NCBI RefSeq assembly: GCF_026625765.1
Contig: NZ_CP113062.1
Coordinates: 2,232,001-2,296,000, forward strand
Direction: 5' to 3'
Length of the DNA stretch: 64,000 bases
Source: Frigoribacterium sp. SL97
GTDB taxonomy: Bacteria > Actinomycetota > Actinomycetes > Actinomycetales > Microbacteriaceae
Shown: one piece after another, positions 32,911-39,449 of the stretch
Layout of the letters: the number at the start of each line of letters is the position of its first letter
Numbering within the stretch: the stretch's first letter is position 1
The notes under the pieces: generated by a model
Seen by the model: only the letters and a program-made list of their open reading frames with translations
Told to the model about the DNA's origin: nothing
Databases searched by the model: none
Position numbers and translations under genes: made by a program

Positions 32911-32984
32911 GGTGGTCAACGGGGCGCGAACCCGCGACTTCCGGGTCCACGCCCCGGCGCTCTGCCAACTGAGCTATGACCACC
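32911..32984 (-). tRNA. tRNA-His(GTG)
   Basis: Acceptor GTGGTCA/TGACCAC with G-1 opposite C73, the histidine identity. Stem CCGGG/CCCGG, loop GCGTGGA: anticodon GTG, C33, G37. T-arm GCGGG TTCGCGC CCCGT. Confidence 0.85.
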
Positions 32985-33107
32985 ATCTGCCCGCCACACC
33001 GCTATCGTGTGCTGCGAGCTCTCCGACCGGCAGTGGTCGGAGCGTGCTTCTCGAGAGAAGCTGTGCTGGCATCGCTAGATGCTGCGATGCATGTCCGCAT
33101 CTCGTCT

Positions 33108-33203
33108 CCGCCGACGTGGGACTCGAACCAACATCCAGGTGCCGTGCACGGCGGTCCTGCCCGGCCGTAGAGCCGGTGCGTCTGCCAATTCCGCCAGACG
33201 ACG
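33108..33203 (-). tRNA. Class II tRNA, loop readable as CTA (candidate amber suppressor)
   Basis: D-arm TGGCGGAATTGGCAGACGC is that of tRNA-Leu. Anticodon stem CCGGC/GCCGG closes a 6-nt loop TCTACG; opening the last pair gives CTCTACGG, where T33 is followed by CTA. TAC or TCT are other readings. Long variable arm (CAGG...CCTG with inner GCCG TGCA CGGC). T-loop TTCGAGT. Acceptor CGTCGTC/GTCGGCG has one mismatch; discriminator G. Functional status uncertain. Confidence 0.5.
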
Positions 33204-33279
33204 GAGACGAGGCGTGGACGCTGATTGCGGCTCAGCGGCCGAAGCCAGACCTCGCGTAGACGCTCGAGGTGGTCTGTGG

Positions 33280-33368
33280 CGGACACGGCGAGATTCGAAC
33301 TCGCGAGGGGCTGTGACGCCCCTACCTCCTTAGCAGGGAGGCACCATCGGCCTCTCGGTCACGTGTCC
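33280..33368 (-). tRNA. tRNA-Ser(GCT)
   Basis: Class II. Acceptor GGACACG/CGTGTCC, loop CTGCTAA (GCT, T33), variable arm AGGGGC...GCCCCT, T-arm GCGAG TTCGAAT CTCGC, G73. Confidence 0.92.
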
Positions 33369-33379
33369 AGGTGGTGTGG

Positions 33380-33453
33380 CGACCCTGACCGGACTTGAAC
33401 CGGCGACCTCCGCCTTGACGGGGCGGCGCGCTCACCAACTGCGCTACAGGGCC
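33380..33453 (-). tRNA. tRNA-Asp(GTC)
   Basis: Acceptor GGCCCTG/CAGGGTC, stem CCGCC/GGCGG, loop CCGTCAA: anticodon GTC with C33. T-arm GCCGG TTCAAGT CCGGT. G73, as expected for Asp. Confidence 0.88.
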
Positions 33454-33661
33454 AAGCTGTGTCGGGCGGCCCGGCGACTGCAACGTCGCCGGACCACCCT
33501 GGGCCTTCTGCGGGCGCCTACCCCGCTTCTTGCTCCCCGACTACAGCGGTGGCTTGGACCGGCTGCGGGAGCGAAGCTCTCTCGTCTGGGTTGCACCTTG
33601 GAGAGCGGCACTTCTGGAACACGCTGGCCGCCCCTCCGTACGGAGGGAGCGACCAGCTATG

Positions 33662-34053
33662 TGGAGACGCGGGGAGTCGAACCCCGGTCCGTCGCGGACG
33701 TTCGGTCTCTTCTACGGGCGTAGCTCACCGGTGGGCTGCTTCTCGACCCTGGCGTCCGCGGTGAGCAGCTCGGCCAGCGGGTCTAGCCGGCTGGTACGTC
33801 GTCTCGGGCCGCCGGCGGGGCGTCGAGTGACGGGGCTCCTTTGCTGGCGCCGACCCCTCAGCCGAGCTCCGGCTGCTGTCGAGGGGTGCGACGGACCCGC
33901 CATAGGATCTCGCGGCTATCAGGCTGCGAGGGCGAAGTCGTTGCGAGTTGCGGTGGCATCTCTTGGTGTCTGAACTGATTCACGAGATGCTCAGACGGTT
34001 CTCGGCCCGCTTCTTCTCGAAGCTTCCCGGCGACGTCGAAACCTGACGCCCCC
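33662..34053 (-). ncRNA. ssrA: tmRNA (SsrA)
   Basis: About 392 nt. 5' GGGGGCG pairs with 3' CGTCTCC (with G-U pairs) and is followed by TCAGGTTTCGAC, the usual tmRNA 5' sequence; the 3' T-arm is GGGG TTCGACT CCCC. Inside, GCC ACC GCA ACT CGC AAC GAC TTC... encodes the tag ATATRNDFALAA, then TGA TAG (33919-33957). The DFALAA ending is a standard ClpXP degron. Releases stalled ribosomes. CCA is not encoded. Unusual cargo, known in some large actinophages. Confidence 0.9.
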
Positions 34054-34129
34054 ATGTTGTGGTGCGTGGCAGCCGTAGCTTGGCCATGCACCCACTTCTG
34101 CGTCCGCTCACGAGCAGAGACAGTCGTGT

Positions 34130-34205
34130 TGGCTCCCCAGGCTGGCTTCGATCCAGCGACCGTCCGGTTAACAGCCGGATGCTCTACCAACTGAGCTACT
34201 GAGGA
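34130..34205 (-). tRNA. tRNA-Asn(GTT)
   Basis: Acceptor TCCTCAG/CTGGGGA, stem TCCGG/CCGGA, loop CTGTTAA (T33, GTT), T-arm GCTGG ATCGAAG CCAGC, G73, CCA encoded. Confidence 0.92.
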
Positions 34206-34224
34206 TCAGCGACTTGCGTCGCAG

Positions 34225-34298
34225 TGCCCACCCCGAGAGTTGAACTCGGAACCTTCCGCTGCTGAAGCGGACGCCTCTGCCAGTTGGGCTAGGCGGGC
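34225..34298 (-). tRNA. tRNA with anticodon CAG (Leu codon) but class I body
   Basis: Acceptor GCCCGCC/GGTGGGC, stem TCCGC/GCGGA, loop TTCAGCA (T33, CAG), short variable loop AGGTT, T-arm CCGAG TTCAACT CTCGG, A73. tRNA-Leu is normally class II, so charging identity is uncertain. Confidence 0.8.
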
Positions 34299-34555
34299 AT
34301 CGACACGGGCGGCGGCCCGGGTCGTGGGGGTGTCACCGCAGAGTGCGGTGGCTGCTCGTCGCGCTTCGTCGATCGCATGGCGTTGCGGGCGACGTGCCAC
34401 GAGCTCTCGGGTGACCAGGCCGAGCTGTGCGCCGTCGTGCCCGGAGTTCTACCTCCGGCGAACAGTGCGAGCCGCCTCCGCGGGCGCCGGCAGCATGGCT
34501 ATCGCTCGGCCGGACCCCTCGACGTTCTCCGGATACCAGGCCGGAGCAGTGTTGC

Positions 34556-34644
34556 TGGCGGAAGGTGCGAGGATCGAACTCGCACGGGTTGCCCCTGACC
34601 GTTTTCGAAACGGCAGCCGTCGCCGTCCCTCGGCTGGACCCTCC
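34556..34644 (-). tRNA. tRNA-Ser(CGA)
   Basis: Class II. Acceptor GGAGGGT/ACCTTCC, stem GCCGT/ACGGT, loop TTCGAAA (CGA), variable arm GGG GCAA CCC, T-arm TGCGAG TTCGATC CTCGCA, G73, CCA encoded. Confidence 0.9.
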
Positions 34645-34675
34645 ATGGCGGTGGTGCTGGTGGTACTGGTCGTGC

Positions 34676-34760
34676 TGGTGGGGAGTAGAGGATTCGAACC
34701 TCTACGGTCTGTGACGTCGGGTTTACAGCCCGGTGCAATCGGCCTCTATGCGAACTCCCC
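34676..34760 (-). tRNA. tRNA-Tyr(GTA)
   Basis: Acceptor GGGGAGT/ACTCCCC, stem CCGGG/CCCGA, loop CTGTAAA (T33, GTA), class II variable arm CGTCACAGACCG, T-arm TAGAGG TTCGAAT CCTCTA, A73, CCA encoded. Confidence 0.92.
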
Positions 34761-34773
34761 AAGGAGTGTTGCG

Positions 34774-34848
34774 TCGTCGAGTGCGCCGGCCTGACCTGGC
34801 CGGGCATGCCTCTGGCAGGGGTCCGGTGGAGGCTGGCGCACTCGACGA
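34774..34848. repeat. 75-nt stem-loop between tRNA-Tyr and tRNA-Trp
   Basis: Perfect 14-bp inverted arms TCGTCGAGTGCGCC and GGCGCACTCGACGA with a 47-nt interior that itself contains GGCC...GGCC. A second hairpin, GACCAGGGC/GCCCTGGTC, lies at 34853-34876. Could be a processing signal, terminator or small structured RNA. Confidence 0.5.
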
Positions 34849-34955
34849 TGGTGACCAGGGCTTGGCGGCCCTGGTCGTTCTTCATCCACTGTTGTCTTGT
34901 CAAAAGCCGGGTGGCTCTTCGTGCCCTCCCCCGCCGAAGCCAGAGGAGGGAGCTG

Positions 34956-35028
34956 CAGGGGCGACAGGACTTGAACCTGCAACCTGCGGTTTTGGTGACC
35001 GCTGCTCTACCAGTTGAGCTACACCCCT
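34956..35028 (-). tRNA. tRNA-Trp(CCA)
   Basis: Acceptor AGGGGTG/CGCCCCT, stem GCGGT/ACCGC, loop CACCAAA: anticodon CCA with A at position 33 (ordinary tRNA-Trp has CTCCAAA). T-arm GCAGG TTCAAGT CCTGT, G73. Confidence 0.88.
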
Positions 35029-35073
35029 AGGTGTGTTGTTGAGTTGTCGCGGTGGTGCTGGTGAAACGAGGAA

Positions 35074-35118
35074 GGGGAGCCACCTGGCGCCTTCCGGCTG
35101 ACCTGGTGACTCCCCTCG
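35074..35118. terminator. Imperfect hairpin upstream of the tRNA array
   Basis: GGGGAGCCACCTGG pairs with CCTGGTGACTCCCC with two mismatches around a CG-rich loop. Sits between the small gene at 35142 and tRNA-Trp; may terminate or process the transcript. Confidence 0.35.
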
Positions 35119-35141
35119 CGGTTCGAGGTGCGGGTGTGCCG

Positions 35142-35276
35142 CTACGTGGAGATCACCGGGGCTGGGCCGGGCTTGCGCTGGTCGTTCGAGAGGTTGCACT
35201 TGTGCCATGACAGGACGGAGGTGCGCGGCGCGACGGGATACCCGTGGCTCGCTTCGCGGAACGTGGTGATGGTCAC
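35142..35276 (-). CDS. Small ORF with strong ribosome site
   Basis: 44 aa, GTG start 6 nt after GAAGGAGTTCGC. Reads VTITTFREASHGYPVAPRTS, VLSWHKCNLSNDQRKPGPAP, VIST. Two class A motifs (35353, 35398) and a CCTGC-TTCG-GCAGG tetraloop hairpin (35364-35377) lie upstream. Unrecognised. Confidence 0.4.
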   Translation of the reverse strand: MTITTFREASHGYPVAPRTSVLSWHKCNLSNDQRKPGPAPVIST

Positions 35277-35511
35277 GCGAACTCCTTCCTGGTCGCCGGC
35301 TCTCGGCGTCGTGTTGTAGACATGCGGCACATTTGGTGCCTCGTTCGAACTTCATGCGCGGCACCTGCCGAAGCAGGTCCGTTGTGGTCTCTCACCCCAT
35401 GCGCGGCACCGTTTTCAAGCCCCTGCGACACGGTCATGATCGACTGTCACTGAGGCCTAACTCCGGCGTCGCGCATTAATTCCCAGATCGCCGAGAATTG
35501 ATCACGTTGCT

Positions 35512-36102
35512 TCAGGCCTTGCGGGTGACGACGAGGTCGCTACCTCCGAACAGGGATGCGCCGGCGCCGGGGAGGACGTCCTGCTGCTTGGTCGGAGTGT
35601 CGGCTGTGTACCAGGTGGAACGCCGCTGTCCGCCCTTGAGGGTGTGGACCTCGGCGGGGACTCCCGGGGCGGGGTCCTGCTTCTTGCCGGCGGAGTAGTG
35701 CATCTCGAGGGTGCTGCCATCGGCGCTGACCATGCGGACGGCCGGCGTCTCGGGGTCCGGGTCGTGGATCGAGCCGTGCCAGTGGTGCACGCGGGCGGTG
35801 ACGACGCCGTCGGTGAGCAGTTGCTGCGCGGCGACGCCGGGCGCCGGGTCATGGAACTGGCGGTTCTCGAAGTGCAGGATGCTCTCTGGCTTCGGCAGTC
35901 CGTCGTCGTCGACCGCGTCGGCGTACCGGGTGATGCTCGTGATGTCGCCGTTCGGTGCGAGGGTGCGGACTTCGGCGACGGCGCCGCTCGGGTGCAGCTC
36001 GCGTTCCTCGCGGGCGCCGAGGCTGAGCTCAGGTGCCGTCTGCCCCTTCTCCGCGAAGGTGCCGGCTGCCGCGCGGGGGTGGTCCGCCTCGACGAAGGTC
36101 AT
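35512..36102 (-). CDS. HPR-module paralogue 1
   Basis: 196 aa from ATG 36102 (ATGA overlap with the next paralogue). N-terminal module MTFVEADHPRAAAGTFAEK then GQTAPELSL, shared with seven other proteins in the window. The body has short beta-like repeats (VTARVHHWHGSIHDPD, LEMHYSAGKKQDPAPG, RRSTWYTADTPTKQ) with a recurring DPAPG. Function unknown. The module may be a targeting tag, as HPRxxxGxF-type starts occur in phage-packaged or conjugation proteins (recollection, not shown). Confidence 0.6.
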   Translation of the reverse strand: MTFVEADHPRAAAGTFAEKGQTAPELSLGAREERELHPSGAVAEVRTLAPNGDITSITRYADAVDDDGLPKPESILHFENRQFHDPAPGVAAQQLLTDGVVTARVHHWHGSIHDPDPETPAVRMVSADGSTLEMHYSAGKKQDPAPGVPAEVHTLKGGQRRSTWYTADTPTKQQDVLPGAGASLFGGSDLVVTRKA

Positions 36103-36659
36103 CGGGCCTCGATGGCTTCGAGCGTCTCGCGGATCTGGGTCAGGCGGGCTGCGCGCGCGTCCCACGCCTCGGTGACGTAGGCCTGGGCGGCGGGGTCGCT
36201 GCGGTGGCGGTACGGACCGTCCTTCGTGGCCAGCTCCTCGTTCTTCCGGATGGTGAAGAGGGTGTAGCTGAGCGGCTGGTGGTCGAGGTCGAGGTTAAGG
36301 GCCTTCCGGCTGACGGAGAGGTACCCGTCGCGCTGCGCCTCGGTGTAGCCCTCAGGGATGTCCTCCTCGAAGGCGTCGTAGACGTCGAACTTCGTCATCC
36401 AGTACGCGGGGTCAGCTCCCTGCATGCCCTCCTCGTACTCGGCGGCGAGGGCCGCGGCGACGGCCGGGCGGTCCTCGACGGCGATGAACTCCCGCGACAT
36501 GCGCGGCTCCGTGGCGTAGTAGCCGGCCCCCTGGGACGGGGTCACCTTCGACGGGCCGACGGCGTCGTCGCCGGTGAGGACGACCTGGGGCCGGCTCTGG
36601 GGCTTGTCGGTGAACTTGCCGGTGGTGGCGCGCGGGTGCTCTGTCTCGAGGAAGGTCAT
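36099..36659 (-). CDS. HPR-module paralogue 2
   Basis: 186 aa. MTFLETEHPRATTGKFTDK then PQSRPQVVL, followed by a helical body (EFIAVEDRPAVAAALAAEYE, AWDARAARLTQIRETLEAIE). The ATG is 18 nt after a class B motif (36666-36677). No catalytic motif seen. Coupled downstream to paralogue 1 and upstream to the 36656-37126 gene. Confidence 0.6.
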   Translation of the reverse strand: MTFLETEHPRATTGKFTDKPQSRPQVVLTGDDAVGPSKVTPSQGAGYYATEPRMSREFIAVEDRPAVAAALAAEYEEGMQGADPAYWMTKFDVYDAFEEDIPEGYTEAQRDGYLSVSRKALNLDLDHQPLSYTLFTIRKNEELATKDGPYRHRSDPAAQAYVTEAWDARAARLTQIRETLEAIEAR

Positions 36660-37126
36660 GCCTGGTACGTGTGCGGCGAGATGGCGGCGTCGACGGCGGC
36701 GCGCAGCTGGCGGAGCCGGTCGAGAGTGGCGCCGAGTCGCTCGTACCGCTTGACGAGCCGGCGAGGCGGGTGGCCGCGACGGCCGTCCGACCGACGATCG
36801 ACGATGTCCGAGATGCCCTGTCGGGCGGCGTCGCAGAGGTGAGTCTGCACCTGCTCGCGCACGTGGAGATGGTCTCGGAGCTCACGCAGGGTCCGGCCGC
36901 GGAACTCGTGCCAGAGGACGGGATGGTTCACGTCCTGGTAGCCGCGCGCCTGGATCTTGGTCAGGGACACGGGCGGCGGGGAGGCGACGATGTCGGCCAC
37001 GTCGTCGGCGTCGAGGAGCAGGACTCCGCTGCGGTCCTTCCGCGGTGAACGCAGTCGGGAGACCCGCGCGGCCTCCTCCTGGTAGCCGCGCTTGACGGCG
37101 TCGAAGAAGGTGCTGAGGACGCCCAT
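36656..37126 (-). CDS. Hypothetical basic protein
   Basis: 156 aa. MGVLSTFFDAVKRGYQEEAA, a LLLDADDVADIVASPP segment, WHEFRGRTLRELRDHLHVRE, and a basic RRSDGRRGHPPRRLVKRYER region. Predominantly helical; perhaps nucleic-acid binding. Starts one base before the end of the 37128-37727 gene and overlaps paralogue 2. Not recognised. Confidence 0.55.
   Translation of the reverse strand: MGVLSTFFDAVKRGYQEEAARVSRLRSPRKDRSGVLLLDADDVADIVASPPPVSLTKIQARGYQDVNHPVLWHEFRGRTLRELRDHLHVREQVQTHLCDAARQGISDIVDRRSDGRRGHPPRRLVKRYERLGATLDRLRQLRAAVDAAISPHTYQA
36666..36677 (-). promoter_or_regulatory. Class B start-associated motif GCCGCACACGTA (exemplar; all sites listed)
   Basis: Gene-strand GCCGCACAC[GC]TA, seven copies: 36666-36677, 37735-37746, 38630-38641, 42142-42153, 43313-43324, 43942-43953, 56263-56274. 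Each precedes an HPR-module gene, with the first G 18 nt (once 19) before ATG. No other gene has this variant. Paralogue 1 alone lacks it because its start overlaps the previous gene. Confidence 0.85.
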
Positions 37127-37127
37127 G

Positions 37128-37727
37128 TCAGCCCTTCTGGCTCTCGTCGACGGCGGTCTTCTCGGCGGCCATGGCGCTGTGGATGCGGTCCCAGAAGGCC
37201 TGCTGCGGCCCGCCACTGGCCCCGAAGCCATCGGGCCCGGTGAGGTACCGGGCGACCGGGCTGGCCTTGGCTGCAGCGATGAGGCCGGCGGGGTCGACAG
37301 GGGTGGTCGAGCGGTCGTGCGGCGTGAGGTCGAGGACCAGAGCCTGGATCTCCCAGTCGCCGTTGCGGTCGTCGAGTCGGAGGCCCGGGAAGGTTGCCGA
37401 GACGGCGCGCTCGATGTCCTTGCGGTTGGCGTCGAGCCAAGCCTCGGGGTCGTCGGCAGAGGCGGGCGCGAGGTGGTGGAAGTCGACGTCGGTGTAGGCG
37501 GAGGCGCTGAGCGTGCCGTCCTCCTCGCGCGCGACCTCGAAGCCCTCGAAGCCGACCTGCTGGGCGTCGATCTCACCGTCGGCGTGCGAGAAGATGACGC
37601 TGTCGCCAGGCTCGAGGTGGGGTACGACGTCGACGGGCTCGAGGCCGAACTCCGGCGCGCTCTGGGCCTTCTCAGTGAAGGTGCCGGTCGTGGCGCGCGG
37701 GTGCTGGGTCTCGTCGAAGCTCGTCAT
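37128..37727 (-). CDS. HPR-module paralogue 3
   Basis: 199 aa. MTSFDETQHPRATTGTFTEK then AQSAPEFGL. The body includes GDSVIFSHADGEID and WLDANRKDIERAVSATFPGL then RLDDRNGDWEIQALVLDL. The ATG is 19 nt from a class B site. An earlier in-frame ATG at 37766 (MPDTSAPPHTYED) is itself 18 nt after GCCGCATGTC, so a 13-residue-longer form is possible. Confidence 0.6.
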   Translation of the reverse strand: MTSFDETQHPRATTGTFTEKAQSAPEFGLEPVDVVPHLEPGDSVIFSHADGEIDAQQVGFEGFEVAREEDGTLSASAYTDVDFHHLAPASADDPEAWLDANRKDIERAVSATFPGLRLDDRNGDWEIQALVLDLTPHDRSTTPVDPAGLIAAAKASPVARYLTGPDGFGASGGPQQAFWDRIHSAMAAEKTAVDESQKG

Positions 37728-37786
37728 GTCTTCGTAGGTGTGCGGCGGGGCACTCGTGTCGGGCATGCCCAGAAGACATGCGGCGG

Positions 37787-38017
37787 CTATGGGCGGGTGA
37801 CCGCCTGTGCCCGGTCGTGCTCGGCCTCTGCGCGCTCGACGGCGATCGCGCGGACCTGCTCGGCTGTCGGTCCCGGGTCTGTCGAGGCTGCTGCTCTGCC
37901 GACGCCGGCGAACCGGGTGTTCGGGTGGTCGCGGAGGACGTCGAGGCGGCTGACGAGCTCGTCGAACGAGGTCGACGCGACGTCGGCTGGGGCCTGTACT
38001 GCGGTGGTCTGGCTCAT
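37787..38017 (-). CDS. Hypothetical small helical protein
   Basis: 76 aa, MSQTTAVQAPADVASTSFDE, LVSRLDVLRDHPNTRFAGVG, ending TAEQVRAIAVERAEAEHD. ATG exactly 18 nt after the class A motif at 38026-38035. Role unknown. Confidence 0.6.
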   Translation of the reverse strand: MSQTTAVQAPADVASTSFDELVSRLDVLRDHPNTRFAGVGRAAASTDPGPTAEQVRAIAVERAEAEHDRAQAVTRP

Positions 38018-38036
38018 GACGGGGTCATGCGCGGCG

Positions 38037-38126
38037 TCAGGAGCAGGCGTCCTCGAGCAGGGCGGCTGCGGCGATGAGCGAGTCGAGGTCCGAGTCGGTG
38101 ACCGGCCCGTGCACGACGAGGGTCAT
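38037..38126 (-). CDS. 29-aa ORF coupled to HPR paralogue 4
   Basis: MTLVVHGPVTDSDLDSLIAA then AALLEDACS. The ATG overlaps the preceding stop (GGATGA). Acidic, helical. Probably translated by coupling; function unknown. Confidence 0.35.
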   Translation of the reverse strand: MTLVVHGPVTDSDLDSLIAAAALLEDACS

Positions 38127-38623
38127 CCCTCGGTCGCCTTGACCACGAGGGCCGACCAGGAGCGGTCGTCGTCGGTGAGGGTGATGAGCTGGACGGCGAC
38201 GCGGCTGTGCTCCTTGAGGCTGTCCTCGAGGCCAGCCTTCATGCCGTCGGTGAGGTTCGTGCCGGCTGGGCCGACGACGACTCGCGAGGCGTCCAGCTGC
38301 TGCGTGAGGCTGTCGACGTCCGTGATGGAAGGCGAGTCTCCGGTGATGCTGACGGGGACGGTGCGCGGCGCGAACTCGACGTAGTCGGCTCGGATGGTCA
38401 TGCTGTGGGGTCCGTCGACGAGGTAGCCGCTGCCGGGCTCACCCTCGGCGATGGCGGTCGACGTGAGGTCGCTGAGGTCCGGGTCGGTCCAGCGGAACAG
38501 GCCGTCGGCCCCGCGGGTCCGGTAGATGTCTCGAACGAGTCCGACCTCTGGAAGCGTCTGCGGCTTGTCGGTGAAGGTGCCTGTCGTGGCGCGGGGGTGC
38601 TCGGACTCGTCGAAGGTCGTCAT
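38123..38623 (-). CDS. HPR-module paralogue 4
   Basis: 166 aa. MTTFDESEHPRATTGTFTDK then PQTLPEVGL. The C-terminal half, LTQQLDASRVVVGPAGTNLT, and GMKAGLEDSLKEHSRVAVQL then ITLTDDDRSWSALVVKA, looks like a compact alpha/beta domain. ATG 18 nt from a class B site (38630-38641). Confidence 0.6.
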   Translation of the reverse strand: MTTFDESEHPRATTGTFTDKPQTLPEVGLVRDIYRTRGADGLFRWTDPDLSDLTSTAIAEGEPGSGYLVDGPHSMTIRADYVEFAPRTVPVSITGDSPSITDVDSLTQQLDASRVVVGPAGTNLTDGMKAGLEDSLKEHSRVAVQLITLTDDDRSWSALVVKATEG

Positions 38624-38659
38624 GCCTCGTACGTGTGCGGCGCAGCGCGCCCATCCGGG

Positions 38660-38905
38660 TCAGGGAAGAACTTGAATCGCGTCGCCGTCGCGCACGTAGT
38701 GCGTCAGCGCCTTGTCGTCGTCACTGTCGTCTGCGCGCTTCTTGAAGGTGATCTTCCGACGTGACGCCTCGATGCCTTCGCCCGGGTCATCCTGAACTGT
38801 GGCAATCGTCCTGCCGCCGGCGGGCCAGCGTTCGTTGCCCACGTCAACGATGGTGTCGCCAACGACAAGTTCGGACACGGACGCCACAGTGCGAGGAGAG
38901 GTCAT
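38660..38905 (-). CDS. Hypothetical protein divergent from umuD
   Basis: 81 aa from ATG 38905. ASVSELVVGDTIVDVGNERW, GGRTIATVQDDP, RRKITFKKRADDSDDDKAL. A small beta-barrel-like protein. It is transcribed divergently from umuDC across the LexA box, so it may also be SOS controlled. Confidence 0.55.
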   Translation of the reverse strand: MTSPRTVASVSELVVGDTIVDVGNERWPAGGRTIATVQDDPGEGIEASRRKITFKKRADDSDDDKALTHYVRDGDAIQVLP

Positions 38906-38984
38906 CTGTTGAGGATGGCAGAGACTGAGGGGTCTGTCACCTGCTCTGTCCACCGGTCTAGCGTGTCGATTCCGAAACGTCTAC

Positions 38985-39002
38985 TTCGAACATGCGTTCG
39001 AA
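38985..39002. promoter_or_regulatory. LexA (SOS) box
   Basis: TTCGAACATGCGTTCGAA: perfect arms TTCGAAC/GTTCGAA with a 4-nt centre, matching the actinobacterial LexA consensus TCGAACN4GTTCGA. It lies 19 nt before the umuD start and between two divergent genes. Confidence 0.9.
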
Positions 39003-39020
39003 TCTGCCTGCACTGTCGCC

Positions 39021-39449
39021 ATGCTCTCCGTCGTCCCCCTCGCACCCGTGTCGGAGAGCATGAGCGCGCTCGCGCTCCTCGCACTCACGGGTGTCTCCGC
39101 TGGCTTTCCGAGTCCAGCCGAAAATTACTTCGACCGCCCCGTCGACCTCAACGAGCACCTCATCAAGGACGCGACGTCGACCTTCATCGTTCGCGTCGCG
39201 GGCGACTCGATGGAAGGCGGCGGCATCAGCGACGGCGACGAAGTCATCGTCGACCGCTCGCTCATCCCCCACTCCGGCAACGTCGTCGTCGCCGTCCTCG
39301 ATGGCGAGCTGACCATCAAGCGCCTGCACCTCACCGGCAGCGGCGTCATCCTCCGAGCAGACAACCCCGCCTACCCCCACATCCACGTAGCCGAGCTCAG
39401 CGACCTGACCATCTGGGGAGTCGTCACCCGGTGCCTGCACCGTGTCTGA
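39021..39449 (+). CDS. umuD: UmuD-like SOS mutagenesis protein (S24 peptidase)
   Basis: 142 aa. Cleavage site region GVSAGFPSPAENYFDRPVDL (Ala-Gly), catalytic Ser in VRVAGDSMEGGGISDGD, catalytic Lys in LDGELTIKRL. Self-cleaves when RecA is activated and partners UmuC. Operon with umuC (8-bp overlap), under the LexA box. Confidence 0.9.
   Translation: MLSVVPLAPVSESMSALALLALTGVSAGFPSPAENYFDRPVDLNEHLIKDATSTFIVRVAGDSMEGGGISDGDEVIVDRSLIPHSGNVVVAVLDGELTIKRLHLTGSGVILRADNPAYPHIHVAELSDLTIWGVVTRCLHRV

Noticed and set aside
34206..34550. Frame with an internal TAG (at about 34,450) that looked like a third amber case
   Set aside because: It reads straight through the tRNA with anticodon CAG (34225-34298), so it is unlikely to be a protein gene.
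34499..34903. Minus-strand frame beginning MTRQQWMKNDQG
   Set aside because: It reads through tRNA-Tyr and tRNA-Ser(CGA); only the first 40 codons look protein-like and there is no stop before the tRNAs.
30422..35028. Regularly spaced similar blocks that might suggest a CRISPR array
   Set aside because: The repeated parts are tRNA T-arms and D-arms of different tRNAs; there are no identical repeats with unique spacers.
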